Assembly (NCBI GenBank): GCA_034359265.1
Contig: CP136890.1
Span: 80,563,501-80,627,500, forward strand
From: Canna indica
Taxonomy: Eukaryota; Streptophyta; Magnoliopsida; Zingiberales; Cannaceae
Direction: 5' to 3'
DNA: 64,000 bases
Position 1 is the first letter of the stretch. Every line of letters starts with the position of its first letter. Under the pieces are notes generated by a model that searched no databases, was not told the origin of the DNA, and saw only the letters and a program-made list of their open reading frames with translations. Position numbers and translations under genes: made by a program. Below are positions 1 through 11,519 of the stretch, piece after piece.

Positions 1-125
1 CATGCATTGTTAATTTGCCACATTGCATATATATCCTTCCTCGATCTAATTAATTTCATGCTAATTGACAACAGCAATACTAGCAGATAATGATGTTAAG
101 AACTTAATTCACTCTACTAATTAAT

Positions 126-1816
126 CTAAGACTTGTTTGTGGAGAAGCTTGTGGATATCTCACTAGGGTTATAAGGTAAAGAAGTATTACATGGCATGTT
201 TGGCTTCCACTCATCAGTAAATATTGAAGGCATGCTGCTGAAGGAGGGCAAATCCACAGTATTACTATTAGCCTTCCTGGCTGCTAATCCCCATTGATTG
301 CTATCAGCACTCACCATCTTTTTCATGGACATCTCCTCCATTTGATCATTTCTGAAGCTATTAGCATTACTTGTCTCCAGTGGCAGATCAACTGCAAACT
401 CATTGCGCTGCTGCTGCTGTTGTTGTTGCTGCTGTTGCTGCTGCACAAAGTCTATGTTTGGCATCGCTGGCGCTGCGGCCGATAAGTTAAGGAGCATTGA
501 GGTAACATCCATGGTGAATTTTGATGGCATTTGCATGTCAACTGGGGAGAATGTGAAGCTTGTGGGGATATGAGCACTAGAGGAAGGTTTGCAGCTGTTG
601 ATCAGGTCAATGGGCTTGTAGGAGAAGTCCAATGGAGGGAAATTGATGGCATTTGGCTGCTGGTGCTGCTGCAAGTTATTGTTGCTGCCACCTGGTGCTT
701 GCATTGCAGACCCAGCTTCAGTCATGCATGAGATGATCTCGGAAGCAGAACCGAAATGGAGGTGGCCATTCTGCGCTATTGGTGGTGGAAGGGAGAATAG
801 ATGGTGATAATGATCTGGTTCGTGTAGCGGATTGGGTGATGGAGAGACCCATGAATGAGAGAGTGCTCTTTGTGCCACTGAATTGGTCTTCTTGAAGATT
901 CTACATATGGCCCATGAATCCTGTTCGGAAATATATCCATTTCAGTCCCAGTTTAGGAGTAAGAAGTTTTTTATATTGGTTAATAAGATTTAATTAATGG
1001 GTATACTATTATATATTAAGCTCGTTCAGCTTAAGTATGTTGGCTTAGACCTCTTACAAGTCAATAGGTTAGTTATTCATGCATATGATATTTGCAGGAG
1101 CTAGCTATGACATGAAATCATGAACTTTAGGCTTTGATATGGAAGCACAGTGATCCCTTAAGTATCACACTTCAGTTTAGTCCTACACCCTAATTTAAGG
1201 GTCAAGTGTACATTTTAATCCATGTAATTAATTAATCAAGTTTAGGAATAATGAAAATAAAATATAAACATTGAATTAAAGAAAAAAGATTAATGATTAA
1301 TCCTTGCATAACTATTAATCAAGTTTAAGAGCTTACATTAGCAGGAATGTTTTTATCAAGAGGCCTTTTGAAGAGGGATGAATCATTGAGGGAAGGGAGC
1401 CTGAACTCATGCATCATCCAGTCTGTCTTGATGCCCTTAGCTGCCCTGCCCTTGTAGAAGACAAGGGACTTCTTGAGGCCAATGCACTTGGATCCTTCAG
1501 AGGAATAGATAGGCCTATCTGTGCCAGTGGCCTTCCAAAATCCAGCTCCTGTGACCCTATTTGGTCTTGTGCTGTTCCTATATTTCCTATCCCTGGGGCA
1601 GTAGAAGTACCATTCCTTTTCTCCTGTTGTTGCTAGCTCTTCTCATTACAAGAGTATACAACAAAAAAACAATATATTAATATGAGAAGTTCATATATAT
1701 AGAAGAACACATTGTTCTTTCCAAATTAAGACAACAATACTTGACAAGGAAGTAGGTACATACAAATATGCATAGATGAGACCAATGTTGTTGGATTAGG
1801 TATAGACATATATATG

Positions 1817-1859
<43 letters not shown>

Positions 1860-2349
1860 CCATTAATTAGTATCATGTCAAGTATATACTACAACAAGAA
1901 AAGTAGTTGCAGAAACATCCCTAGAAAAAGTCTTCATGCATGGTTTCTTTGTGATTATCTTCATGATCAGCTACATAAATATGATTTAAATAACTGGATA
2001 AAAAGAAAACAAGCCCTCTACTACGGTTGAATTCGTAAATTACTATAACTTTGCGATGTCACAGAAATCCTAATTTCTTTAGTCAGTATTTAAATGACAA
2101 ACTATCAGCAAAATAAAGAATCAATTTCGTCTCTAGCAATGCTTCCATTTCCACAATATATAATTATATATGTGCGTCTGCGTGTATTGTCATATTGAAT
2201 GGTTTGATATATGGATTTGTAGACTTTTTACTCTCTTAACTTTGGAAATGGTAGATATAAACTTATAAATACACAATTAATGGACATCAAAGATCTTCTT
2301 TTTTTTTACATCCAAGAAAAGAAAAGAGAGACGAGCATTGACTAACAAT

Positions 2350-2405
<56 letters not shown>

Positions 2406-2590
2406 TTACTTGGAAGATCCCATGGATCATACTTGTAGATGTCCAGTTGCCTAATGAGCTCAATGGAGAGAGGCTTTTGCTGAACCTTCCTCTTCAAGTA
2501 AAAGCTCACCAACTCTTCATCAGTTGGGTGAAACCGAAACCCTGGCAATATTACCTCATCTACCTTCTCCATATCACTTCTCTCATCCAT
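126..2590 (-). CDS. FEZ-like: FEZ-like NAC-domain transcription factor, 3 exons
   Basis: Spliced minus-strand gene: exons 2590-2410, 1641-1337 and 920-126, giving 426 aa. The splice sites are canonical (donors GTAAGC and GTAAGC, acceptors after GAG and CAG) and all phases close. Exon 1 encodes NAC subdomains A and B ([13 protein letters not shown] at about residue 15, then [18 protein letters not shown]). Exon 2 encodes subdomains C to E ([47 protein letters not shown]). Exon 3 starts [11 protein letters not shown] and runs into a variable, presumed activation region with a 12-residue glutamine tract near residue 321. NAC proteins are nuclear DNA-binding regulators. The N-terminus closely resembles Arabidopsis FEZ (ANAC009, root-cap stem-cell divisions) and its paralogue ANAC094; which is the orthologue is inference. 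The start is the ATG at 2590 because the codon upstream is TTG. The three-exon layout is normal for NAC genes. Confidence 0.93.
1821..1856. repeat. (TA)n microsatellite in NAC intron 1
   Basis: Near-perfect TA dinucleotide run in the 768-bp first intron (1642-2409) of the NAC gene. The rest of that intron is AT-rich and shows no other gene. Confidence 0.9.
2352..2402. repeat. (GA)n/(CT)n microsatellite beside NAC intron 1 donor
   Basis: About 25 GA units on the plus strand, read as CT in the NAC transcript. The tract starts only a few bases inside the intron after the donor at 2409-2408, so it sits where U1 and U6 snRNAs contact the pre-mRNA. Confidence 0.95.
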
Positions 2591-3608
2591 CAATCTAATT
2601 ATTTTCTTCTGCTTTAATTAATAATAATTACTCAGAATTGAAGAATAATAGATGATAGATAAAGGCTTCTCTCAACCCTAAAACTACACTTCTGTCTAGA
2701 ATCTATGAATCCAAAGAAGAAGAATTAAGCAAAACCCTGAATGGTAAGAAGAAGAACACACGCGCGACCAACTCTATTTCTTCAGACATAAACAAGACCA
2801 AAAAGTGGCTTGCATGTCGATCAGATATATAAGACCAAGATCTAGGGAGGATCCAAATATACCTAGCTTGACATATGCATCAAGAGACAGCAAAAATATG
2901 ATGAACTAAAAAAGCTAGCTACTTTAATTAGAAGTAGAAACTAGTTAAAGACAAAAGCCTATTTTGATGAATGCTTGCATGTGCTCCCTTTTAGGGCTTC
3001 CAGCCCCCGAATGTTCGGCTTATCTTTAGGGCTTAAACACTCATCTTATAAACATAACACAGCTGCTTAAAATGACTCCAATTAATTAAGGAGTTCAACT
3101 TAGAAGTTAGAACAGGTGAATTCTTAATTATTAGAATTCATAGAAGAGGTCAATCTTTACCTGCATCTCGAAAAAGACTACTAGTTTAGCTGCATATATG
3201 GAGATTGCCAATCTTTACCTATCCATTATTATTATAATGAAGTCCCGGAATTCATACATATCTTTTGAATTCTATATATATGTACATCCAAGTAAACATT
3301 TAATTATTGCGTAGGGTAAGAGGGGGTTTAATACACTTTCCAATATAGAATAGAAGCTTCATATTCCCTTATTGAATCCCAAGTTATTCTTCTGATATAT
3401 ACCCTTTTATATGATCTTATATATTCCTTAATCTCTACTTCAGATATATTAATTATACGTATTTATATATACACCCTCTGTAGTTTGTCAGTGTCCAGAA
3501 ATATTTATATTATATGTATGAAATTCCACTATATATACTGATGCTTCATTAATTAAAAGAATAAGTCAGTACGTGTCTGGCTAATAACTAATTTGTTAAT
3601 AAGGCATC
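2591..3608. other. NAC upstream region, no gene
   Basis: AT-rich sequence between the NAC start codon and the inserted LTR. It should hold the NAC 5' UTR and proximal promoter. A TATA-like stretch reading on the minus strand lies at about 2822-2832, but I cannot assign a transcription start. No other gene or repeat family recognised. Confidence 0.5.
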
Positions 3609-4316
3609 TGTTACACCCCGCCTAAGTTTATCCCTAGATAAGGGACCTCACCTAGAAGAAGTGCAACTAGCAACAGAACAATAATATCATAAGTTAACTG
3701 AATTTAAATTACAACCAGATTTCAATCAAATGTCCAACAAGATAACAAATGATAAAAGTTCAACAGTTCATTTAGGAACAATGAATTTCAAAGTCTAGCC
3801 AAAGAGTCTAAACGGTCCAAAAGTGAATAGAGTGAACAGTTCAACTAGTAAAATAGAAAACTAAATACTGTGTGGAAGACGTCTCCTCCTCCAAAACTCT
3901 AACTACCCCATAAAGAAATGCCGTCATACTTGAGGATCTGAGACAAAAACAACAAACATCAGCAGAAGGCTGTGTAGGATTGCAACAAGATGCTATGATG
4001 CCATGAATACAACGAAAGATATTGTTCAACATTTTATTTAATGCATCTACACCAATCAACTATGTCAACTAGGTCAACTATTATCTACATGAATATATGG
4101 TCATAGACCCAATCAAGAGCGTAGTGGACATTGGATTTCCCCCTCACTCTCGCACCCCGAGAGTGGCACCTCAAGCCCGCTCCAGCTAGAGATGCGACTA
4201 TCAAAAAATGGTAGTCCGCCGACGTCTAACACCTCGACGCCGCACACGCACCCCGTGTGGTAAATAGGTGATCACCGGTGTCACTTGCCCTACACCTTGG
4301 GCAATATATCAACAGT

Positions 4317-5394
4317 CACTACTAGAAAAATGGGCATCAGCAACGGCTGGCGCCGTTGCAATGGAGCCGTGGTAGAAAATCGCGTTGTTGATAACTTAGC
4401 AACGGATCAGCAACGGCCGCTCGGGCCGTTGCTAAAAATATTATCAGCAACGGTTTTGCCACGGACGCGGAGCCGTTGCTGATAACATTCATAGCAATGG
4501 CTGGTGAGCCCGTTGTTAAGCCGTTGCTGTAGGTCATCAGCAACGGCTTTCTATAAACTTTTAACAACGGCTTCCCCACGGAAGGCCGTGGGAAAGCCGT
4601 TGCTGATTATGTGAACCTGGTAACGAAAAAAATTAAAATTTCAAATTTCCATTGATACATTGATACATTATCTGATACATAACTCATACACCCATACACT
4701 CATACACACATTCATTCACACATCACAAATACACCAAGATATACATCAAAACAATTATATTTATAATTATCCACAATAGTATAAAAACTATTCAAATGCA
4801 AAATTGAAGTATCAATATCCAAACAAAATAAATTAAACAAGTATAATATCTCAGTAACAAAGTCAATATAAAGAAATCTCACGATGACGATGGAGGATGG
4901 CCTGGATCATTTGGCGGGGTCTGAAGTGCTTGAGTGTACACCGGCATGGATTGACTCGAGGATGATGGATGAGATGATGCCAAAGAGATGCCTGCTTCGG
5001 GATGACCTGACATGTTGCGTAGCATAGCATGCATCTCCGCCATCATTTGACTCTAGCGCTCCATCATCTCAGTCTGACGCGCGATCGTCTCCTCTAGAGT
5101 CCTTATTCTGGTACTATGATCATAATTGGATCTGGAGGTGGACGGCCGCTCACCAACGACCGAAGGGGTCGGTGCCCCAAGTGGCCCTAGTACGGCTCGC
5201 GCATGACCACTATCTGCAAAACCATATACGCGGCCATGGTCCCAGCCACCTGCGGCCTCGACCCACGTTGCTGCGTCAAAGTCCTCGGGGGTGCCCCCAC
5301 GCTGCACCACCGTCTAGCTATAGGTCTCCTACTCGAGTTTGATTTTTTGTTTAATATTTATCATAAAACATAAATTATAAATATATAATGAATA
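4317..5394 (-). repeat. Inverted copy of a CACTA right end at the left end of element 1
   Basis: Read on the minus strand, this segment follows the right end of element 2 (about 26970-28057): the tail of intron 4 and the last exon of the second CACTA gene (QRGGTPEDFDAATWVEAAGG, 5310-5053), the 3' flank, then the right subterminal CAGCAACGGC cluster and terminus. Element 1 has its own version in the normal place (about 10738-11893). It therefore has right ends at both extremities, and arms of about 1.1 kb could pair. By eye the copy is closer to element 2's right end than to element 1's own. The native left end with its GC-rich leader (as in 21235-21720) is missing. Confidence 0.85.
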
Positions 5395-5400
5395 ATGAAT

Positions 5401-5704
5401 CGTCCACTTCGGATGCGCGCCGGAATCGTCCAATTCGGACTCGCGCCGGAATCGTCCAATTCGGACTCGCGCCGGAATCGTCCACTTCGGACGCGCGCCG
5501 AAATCGTCCAATTCGGACTCGCGCCGGAATCGTCCACTTCGGACGCGCGCCGGAATTGTTCAATTCGGACTCGCGCCGGAATCGTCCACTTCGGACGCGC
5601 GCCGGAATCGTCCAATTCGGACTCGCGCCGGAATCGTCCACTTCGGACTCGCGCCGGAATCGTCCACTTCGGACGCGCGCCGAAATCGTCCAATATGGAC
5701 TCGA
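5401..5704. repeat. 26-bp minisatellite, 11 full copies plus a partial
   Basis: Tandem 26-bp units, each beginning CGTCCAMTTCGGA and ending CGCGCCGGAAT, in two alternating variants (CACTTCGGAC and CAATTCGGAC). The unit is not a multiple of three, so three units make a 26-aa period. Several frames stay open on both strands, giving misleading ORFs. Element 2 has only about four decayed units at the same place (21818-21940), so the array expanded in element 1. Confidence 0.95.
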
Positions 5705-5908
5705 ACTGTCTCGAAACATTTAGAAAATAATCATCCATCCGACGAGTTGATATGTTTCACGTACGCATCGACGAATCGGATATGATTTAGCAAAACCTTA
5801 GATCCGTTCGGGAATTGTATGTTCGTGTAAAAGAAGTAGATGATCTTTTATACGACGTACAATTCTTGAATTGTCCCTGATTGGACAATTTGGGAATATA
5901 GTTATTTG

Positions 5909-6082
5909 TACTGCACTTACGTTTTTATTTTAACTGTTAACTAATTATTCTAAAATTCGGCAACATCTCTCTTGTTCTCCGATACGCGCCCAGATGATAT
6001 GCGTATTCGGAGAACTGTAGGGAGATGCTGTCGAAATTTAGAATAATTAGTTAACAGTTAAAATAAAAACGTAAGTGCAGTA
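5909..6082. repeat. Long hairpin upstream of TNP2 in element 1
   Basis: Inverted repeat starting TACTGCACTTACG and ending CGTAAGTGCAGTA. The outer 46 nt of the arms match perfectly, the next 30 or so pair with a few mismatches, and the loop is about 20 nt. It lies in the presumed leader or promoter, ending about 80 bp before the TNP2 start. The matching region of element 2 (22147-22305) has a decayed outer right arm. Confidence 0.9.
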
Positions 6083-6164
6083 CGAGTAACATAAATCCCG
6101 AATGGAATAGGACAATCTCACCTAAAGACATTAACCAAAGAAATTGTCATTGATTGACAGAATC

Positions 6165-9100
6165 ATGTCGGCTGATCGAAGTTGGATGTACCGACGTCTT
6201 GATCGTGGAGCTTTAACGAATGAGTTTCGATTAGGCGTAACGTACTTCCTAAATTTCGCCTATTCGAATAGGAATTTCGTTAGCATGGGCGATCAAATCC
6301 GATGTCCGTGCCGCATTTGTTCAAATGGACGATTTTTGGATCGGGAGACTGTCACTCTGCATCTATATAGCAAAGGATTTGCACCAAGATATTTTCTATG
6401 GACTTGTCACGGGGAGTCACGCGAAGTCGGGACGTCGAGCAATCCTGTCGTTCAGACATATGGTGAATCTTCCTCTGCTGGTGCTTCTTCATCCGGTCAA
6501 TGTAATCCCTATAGAACTATGATACTTGATAGTCTTGGGGGTCAATTCCGCCTGAATGATAATGTTGATCGACCAGTTCTTCAGACATCAGTCCCACCAG
6601 ATACTACAGCGGTTGGTATCACAGAAGTAGGGGCTGCGGTAGAGATTGAATTACCGAATAAAGAAGCTGCAGAATTTTACGAGATGTTGAAAGCTGCCGA
6701 TGAACCTTTGTATGAGAATTGTCCTAAATACACTAGGTTTTCAGCAATGACACAGCTCTTAAACATCAAGGCCGATTGTAATATCAGCGGAGTTGCGTAT
6801 GATCGGATTGCTGGATTGATTAATGGAATGCTGCCTACTGATAACAAGTTTGATCCTACTTTTTATAAGACTAAAAAGCTAATGAGAAAATTGGGGCTTG
6901 GGTACGAAAAAATACACGCGTGCCAAAATAACTGCATTTTATATTATAAAGAAAATGTGCATTTGGATAAATGCCCTGTATGTCAACACCCTCGTTACAA
7001 GGAGAAGAAATCGGTCCGACAGAAAAATATCCCGTTTAAGGTGCTTCGGTATTTTCCACTAACACCGAGGCTTCAAAGATTATTCATGTCGGAAAAGACA
7101 GCCCCCTACATGAGTTGGCATGCAAGAAGTCGTGATGATACAGTAATGACTCATCCATCTGACAGTGAAGCATGAAAACATTTGGATACATGTTATCCTT
7201 CATTTGCTAGGGATACTAGAAATATCAGATTGGGATTGTGCACAGATGGTTTTAATCCGTTTGGACATTCTGCAACTCCTTATTCAGTTTGGCCAGTGCT
7301 GCTGACAGTTTATAATTTGCCACCGTCAATGTGCATGAAAGATGAATTTATTTATCTTTCGATGATTATTCCGGGTCCTAAGGGTCCGCGAAAAGAAATT
7401 GACATATTTCTCAGACCCTTGATAGATGAATTGAAAACATTGTGGACTGAGGGAGCTGTCACTTATGATTGTCATCGGAAGCAAAACTTCAATTTAAAGG
7501 CCGCGGTCTTGTGGACAATCAATGATTTCCCCGCGTACGGCATGTTGTCGGGTTGGAGCACTCACGGCCGACTCTCTTGCCCGTATTGTATGGAACACTC
7601 TAAATCAATCAGTCTTCAGAACGGACGAAAAATCTCATTCTTTGATTGTCATCGTCGATTCCTACCAGTTAATCACCAGTATCGAAGGAATCGTAATAAA
7701 TTTACTAAGGGCAGAGTCGAAAGAGATGAGCCACCACCGATGTTGTCTGGTGAACAAATGTTAGCACGTGTTTCAGCACTTCCAGATATAGTATTTGGTC
7801 GCAATGAAAGAGTGTCAGGTTTTGGCCAAACACACAACTGGGTGAAAAAAAGTATCGTTTGGGAATTGTCCTATTGGAGTTCATTATTGATTCGACATAA
7901 TTTAGATGTCATGCACATTGAAAAAAATGTGTGATAATATTTTCAACACTTTGATGGATATTTCTGGAAAAACTAAAGATAATGTCAAAGCCCGACATGA
8001 TATGAAAATACTTTGTAAAAGACCAGAGTTGGAGTTACAAGAGGTCAACAGACGATATCTGAAACCGAAGGCCCTATATGTGTTAAATAAACAACAGATC
8101 AAAGATGTTTGTCAATGGGTAAAAGAACTCAGATTACCCGATGGATATGCTTCAAACTTATCTCGATGTGTGAACGTCGATGATTGCAAAATATCAGGGA
8201 TGAAGAGCCATGATTGTCATGTATTCATGCAGAGATTACTTCCGATCGCATTTCGAGATCTTCTACCTGATAATATTTGGGGTCCGTTGACTGAATTAAG
8301 TATGTTTTTTAGAAGCATCTGTGCAAATGTCCTTCGAGTCGAAGATATGTCAACACTTGAAAATAATATTGTTGAAATCATATGCAAGCTGGAGCAGTTT
8401 TTCCCTCCAGCATTTTTTGACTCGATGGAGCATCTACCGATACACTTGGCATACGAGGCACGAGTTGGTGGCCCCGTTCAATATCGTTGGATGTACTTAT
8501 TTGAAAGATACATGAATCGTCTGAAGAAAAAAGTAAAGAACACCGCAACTGTTGAAGGATCAATATCTGAATCGTATATCATCCAAGAAATTTCAACATT
8601 CTGCTCATTTTACTTTGAATCGACAGTACAGACAAGATTTGATCGTCTTTCACGTAACGACAACGGGGGTGTTCGACATTCAGATGAACGTTTAAATATA
8701 TTTTGTCACTCTGGTCGTGCTTTTGGTTCTCGTCCATCTCGACACTTAAGCGATGAGGAGTATCATTTGGCACACTTGTATGTATTACTCAATTGTCCAG
8801 AGATTGAACAATTCATTGAAATATTTGACATTGAGATGATGCAAAAATACTCTATTCACAACGATGAAGAATTGGAGAGATTACGGAATCGTGATTTCCC
8901 TACTTGGATTCAGACTTACAGCAAAGATCACAGAGCTGAAATAGATGAAAGAATATTTGAGTTTGTAAGTGGACCGTCGTGACTTGTGTCGTGCTATAGC
9001 GGATATTTTGTTAATGAGTATAAATTTCACACGGTTGAATATGCATTTACAAAGAAGACGATGAATGCTGGGGTTTGTGTGAAAGGGACAACCTATGTTG

Positions 9101-9642
9101 AATGTGATATGGATTTTTATGGACTGGTGGAAGAAGTGATAGAGTTGCACTACTTCGGCTTGAAATCAATGATCCTATTTAGATGTCATTGGTTCGATAC
9201 AACAGAAAGGGGCATGAAAGTTCATCCAAAATACAAACTTGTTGAGGTTAATTACAAAACGAAATTGGCAGCAAATGAGCCTTTTATATTGGCATCACAA
9301 GCCGAACAAGTATATTATGCGAAGTATCCGGCTCGAAATAAAGATAGAGCAGATTGGCGTGTAGTCTGTAAGACAAAAGGTAGAGGAAAAATTGATCCGA
9401 TAGTAGGAGAAAATGATCCTCTTGGTTTCTATCAAGAAGATGATCTTCCTGCTGTGGATCGTATTATTCCAATACTCGAGGATGCAGACACAACGTCGAT
9501 TCAATTAGAAGTTGAATATGCTGATGATGACGATCATGAAATTGAGGAAGCTAGAGATGAAGAAGATGAAGAAGAGGAAGAAGAGGAAGAAGAGGAAGAA
9601 GAAGAAGAATTCGAAGACTATTATTCAGATGATGAAGAATAA
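6165..9642 (+). pseudogene. TNP2-like CACTA transposase, broken (element 1)
   Basis: Intronless TNP2-type reading frame of about 1,160 codons. The start is the ATG at 6165 (MSADRSWMYRRLD); the frame is open further up but only from a TTG. The order is a Transpos_assoc-like N-terminus with a C/H-rich motif (CPCRICSNG, about residues 45-53), a Transposase_21-like core (LCTDGFNPFG, MIIPGPKGPRKEID, NLDVMHIEKN), a DUF4218-like region, a DUF4216-like region (GMKVHPKYKLVEVN), and an acidic Glu/Asp tail. Three lesions: TGA at 7173-7175 where the family usually has Trp (AWKH), shared with element 2; a 2-bp loss near 7932 shifting the frame; and CGA to TGA at 8980-8982. In intact elements this protein acts with the second gene's product to excise the transposon. 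It cannot make full-length protein from this frame. Confidence 0.92.
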
Positions 9643-9719
9643 TTGTAAAGTATATATATTTTATTAAATATATCTCTACTATTTATACAATAATCTGATT
9701 ATATGTCTGTTCGACAGAT

Positions 9720-11291
9720 ATGTCTGGTCGTGGTTATCGACGCAGGAGAGCTTCGGAGTCTCCGATCGGTGAGACTCCAGCACTTACTCATGCTGCTGAT
9801 CCTCCTGTTGCTGATCCTCATGAGGATGATACTGCCAAGGCTAGTACATCCAGACGCAGGCGGTCACGCGGGCCGAACAGGTGGCAGCCTCCACCAGCCA
9901 CAGAGTCACGTAGATTGATTAGCGTGATTGGGGAGCGGTAATATATCATGAATTATGAATCATTACAAATTCATTATATCATAATATAATATTAAAATTT
10001 ATTTTTGTTGTGCAGGTTCGAGCAAGAAGAAGTGCCGAGGAGCATTTCTTCTACTATTCGATGATACATGCACGGGGCATGGCCTACATGGTCTCACGTG
10101 CCTAGCGAGCACGTCGACATGTTATGGCGCGAGTTTGAGGCACGTATTATTATTATTTTTTACATGCATGATGATATATTAATATTGGTACTAATATTAT
10201 TATTTTGCAGGCAAGCTATACATGGGCCGAGGACCAGAGTCCCTTCATTTACGCTACCTGGGAGGCTATTTCCCGGGCAAGGTACAACGGGCAGCTGGGG
10301 CAGGCTCGGTCCCAAGCGATGGCCCGAGCTGGGACCACTAACATCGCGGAGACTCGGGGATACGGCCCCGGTTGGATTACTCCGGATATATGGGACCAGC
10401 TCGTGGGGATATGGTCGACGGATCGATGGCAGGAGGTTTCTCGGAATGCGGCTAGAAATCGCATGTCGGGGGGAGCAGCGCGTCACACCGGCGGCTCTAT
10501 TGCATTTGCAGTGCACGCGAACCGTATGGTAAGTATATCTTTTAATTATATATTTTATTTGTTACTATGTTTACTAATTCATGTATTTGTTTTGTAAATA
10601 TAGACGACGGTGTCGGATGACGGGAGTGTCCAGCGACCCTCCCCGATGGCGGTGTTTGAGCGGACTCACCGTCGAGCACATGGGACGGGAGAGTACATCG
10701 ACAACCGCGCTGCATACATTATGGTAATTATATATTTGTTTAAATTATTCATTATATATTTATAATTTAAGTTTTATGATAAATATTAAATAAAAAATCA
10801 AACTCGAGTTTGAGACCTACAGCCAGACGGTGGTGCAGCGCGGGGGTACCCCCGAGGACTTTGACGCAGCATCGTGGGTCGAGGCCGCAGGTGGCTGGGA
10901 CCATGGCCGCGTATATGGCTTCGCAGATAGTGGTCATGCGCGAGCCGTACTAGGGTCACTTGGGGCACCGACCCCTACGGTCGCTGGTGAGCGGCCGTCC
11001 ACCTCTAGATCCAGTTATAATCATACTAGCAGAATAAGGACTCTAGGGGAGACGATCGCGCGTCAGACTGAGATGATGGAGCGCCAGAGTCAGATGATGG
11101 CGAATATACAAGCTATGCTACGCAACATGTCAGGTCGTCCGAAGCAGACATCTCTTCGGCATCATCTAATCCATCGTCCTCGAGTCAGTCCACGTCGGTG
11201 TACACTCAAGCACTCCAGACCCCGCCATATGATCCAGACCATCCTCCATCGTGATCGTGAGATTTTTTGTTTGGATATTGAACTTGTTTAA
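9720..11291 (+). pseudogene. Transposase_24-like second CACTA gene, broken (element 1)
   Basis: Five inferred exons: 9720-9937, 10016-10139, 10211-10528, 10604-10723 and about 10815-11291. The product resembles the plant Ptta/En/Spm Transposase_24 family: a basic Arg-rich N-terminus, a Trp-rich middle (YTWAEDQSPFIYATWEAISR), then SRNAARNRMSGGAARHTGGS, VFERTHRR, EYIDNRAAYI and a C-terminal Met/Gln-rich coiled stretch. Intron 2 begins with GC instead of GT (10140-10141). CGA has become TGA in exon 2 (ATT CGA TGA, near 10060), and a 1-bp loss near 11139 shifts the C-terminus relative to element 2. It lies 78 bp downstream of TNP2 on the same strand. Exact exon limits are inferred from splice signals and the copy in element 2. 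Confidence 0.82.
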
Positions 11292-11519
11292 CTTATTTTG
11301 TTTGGATATTGATACTTCAATTTTGCATTTGAATTGTTTTTATACTATCGTGGATAATTATCAATATAAATATAATTGTTTTGATGTATATCTTGGTGTG
11401 TTTGTGATGTATGAATGAATGTGTGTATGAGGGTATGGGTGTGTGAGTTATGTATCAGATAATGTATCAATGTATCAATGGAAATTTGAAATTTTCAAAT
11501 TTTCTGTTTGCAGGTATAC

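Noticed and set aside
294..485. Plus-strand ORF with a leucine run
   Set aside because: Antisense shadow of the NAC glutamine tract (CAG/CAA read backwards).
1409..1636. Plus-strand 75-codon ORF
   Set aside because: Lies wholly over NAC exon 2 on the opposite strand; the NAC frame has clear domain similarity.
1818..2030. Small plus-strand ORF starting in the TA repeat
   Set aside because: Intronic, begins with a Tyr-Ile run encoded by a microsatellite.
5401..5704. Possible CRISPR array because of regular repeats
   Set aside because: Units are contiguous with no unique spacers, and the DNA is plant nuclear.
5361..5738. Overlapping 111-125 codon ORFs on both strands
   Set aside because: They are a by-product of the 26-bp repeat lacking stops; no start context or similarity to proteins.
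8881..9150. Minus-strand ORFs across TNP2 (also 25118-25387 and others)
   Set aside because: Repeated at the same spots in both CACTA copies as shadows of TNP2 codons.
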